A DNA stretch of 64,000 nucleotides from Steroidobacter agaridevorans (GTDB lineage: Bacteria; Pseudomonadota; Gammaproteobacteria; Steroidobacterales; Steroidobacteraceae): contig NZ_BLJO01000004.1 of NCBI RefSeq assembly GCF_009932555.1, positions 291,174-355,173 of the forward strand, written 5' to 3'. The notes beneath the pieces are model-generated. The model had not been told where the DNA came from, ran no database searches, and saw only the letters and a list, made by a program, of their open reading frames with translations. A program made the translations under genes and the position numbers. Shown here piece after piece: positions 63,864 through 64,000 of this stretch. The stretch's first letter is position 1. Each line of letters starts with the position of its first letter.

Positions 63864-64000
63864 ATGCTGGCCCATCACCAAGGCCGCGCCGTGTCGCGGC
63901 ACATTCCCTTGTTCCTGAGTGTCGCGCCGTGCCTGCTGGCGGCGCACAGTGTTTCGGCCGACCCGGCGCAGGACGCGGCGAGCGATAAAGACGAGATCAT
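63864..64000 (+). CDS. Start of an exported protein, probably a TonB-dependent receptor
   Basis: From the ATG at 63864 (GAGG upstream) a signal peptide is visible: basic start (HHQGRAVSRH), hydrophobic core (IPLFLSVAPCLLAAHS) and a cleavage region near SVSADPA. A short acidic stretch (DAASDKDEI) follows to the window edge. DKDEI just after the signal is how many TonB boxes of TonB-dependent receptors begin. Only 45 codons are seen, so the assignment is tentative. Confidence 0.45.
   Translation, partial: MLAHHQGRAVSRHIPLFLSVAPCLLAAHSVSADPAQDAASDKDEI

Overview
The window is a chromosomal segment from a high-GC (about 60% by eye) Gammaproteobacterium. The housekeeping blocks are of a gammaproteobacterial kind: pilA-pilB-pilC-pilD-coaE beside pilR-pilS and sucC-sucD; bamD facing rluD-pgeF and clpB; and mutS / pncC-thpR-recA-recX-alaS-csrA-tRNA-Ser. 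The pil/suc neighbourhood, the exported sugar-oxidation genes and the many exported enzymes point to the Xanthomonadales/Nevskiales/Steroidobacterales side of the class. That placement is inference from gene order, not from a search.

Layout. 1-357: start of a membrane-bound PQQ glucose dehydrogenase. 476-2708: osmoprotectant ABC importer whose permease is fused to its binding protein. 2713-5788: DUF72 protein, FadL-type porin, CoaE. 5804-13835: type IV pilus block with a sigma-54 promoter in front of pilA and intrinsic terminators after pilA and after pilC. 13922-17944: sucCD (SucD with a long basic tail) and nadE. 17996-26387: a two-partner secretion system, TpsB transporter then a 2187-residue haemagglutinin-like TpsA. 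26635-35879: yjdM, bamD, rluD, pgeF, ZIP transporter, clpB, an FmdB-like zinc ribbon with a basic tail, aspS. 36224-40491: a co-directional run of small single-domain accessory genes, one of them apparently frameshifted. 40483-49056: a minus-strand sugar-oxidation locus (GMC dehydrogenase plus Tat-signalled subunit 3, LacI regulator, MFS importer, two DUF1080 proteins, TIM-barrel isomerase, Gfo/Idh/MocA oxidoreductase). This gene set matches the 3-keto-glycoside pathway, in which a sugar unit is oxidised at C3 before the glycosidic bond is cut. 49158-58677: hydrolase, mutS, and the recA-alaS-csrA block. 58843-59112: tRNA-Ser(GCU), a bidirectional terminator, and a second copy of the tRNA T-arm sequence split by a hairpin-rich 77-bp segment. 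59151-64000: exported methyltransferase, a histidine kinase / KaiC-like ATPase / response regulator module, an exported HutX-like protein, and the start of a probable TonB-dependent receptor.

The points most worth a second look are the split tRNA T-arm copy at 59011-59109, the sensor-less kinase / KaiC-like / response regulator module, the histone-H1-like tail on SucD (echoed on two other proteins), the 3-keto-glycoside locus with its two LacI-type operators and no local cytochrome c, and the terminator ending 8 bases before pilD. I found no CRISPR array, complete insertion sequence or prophage.
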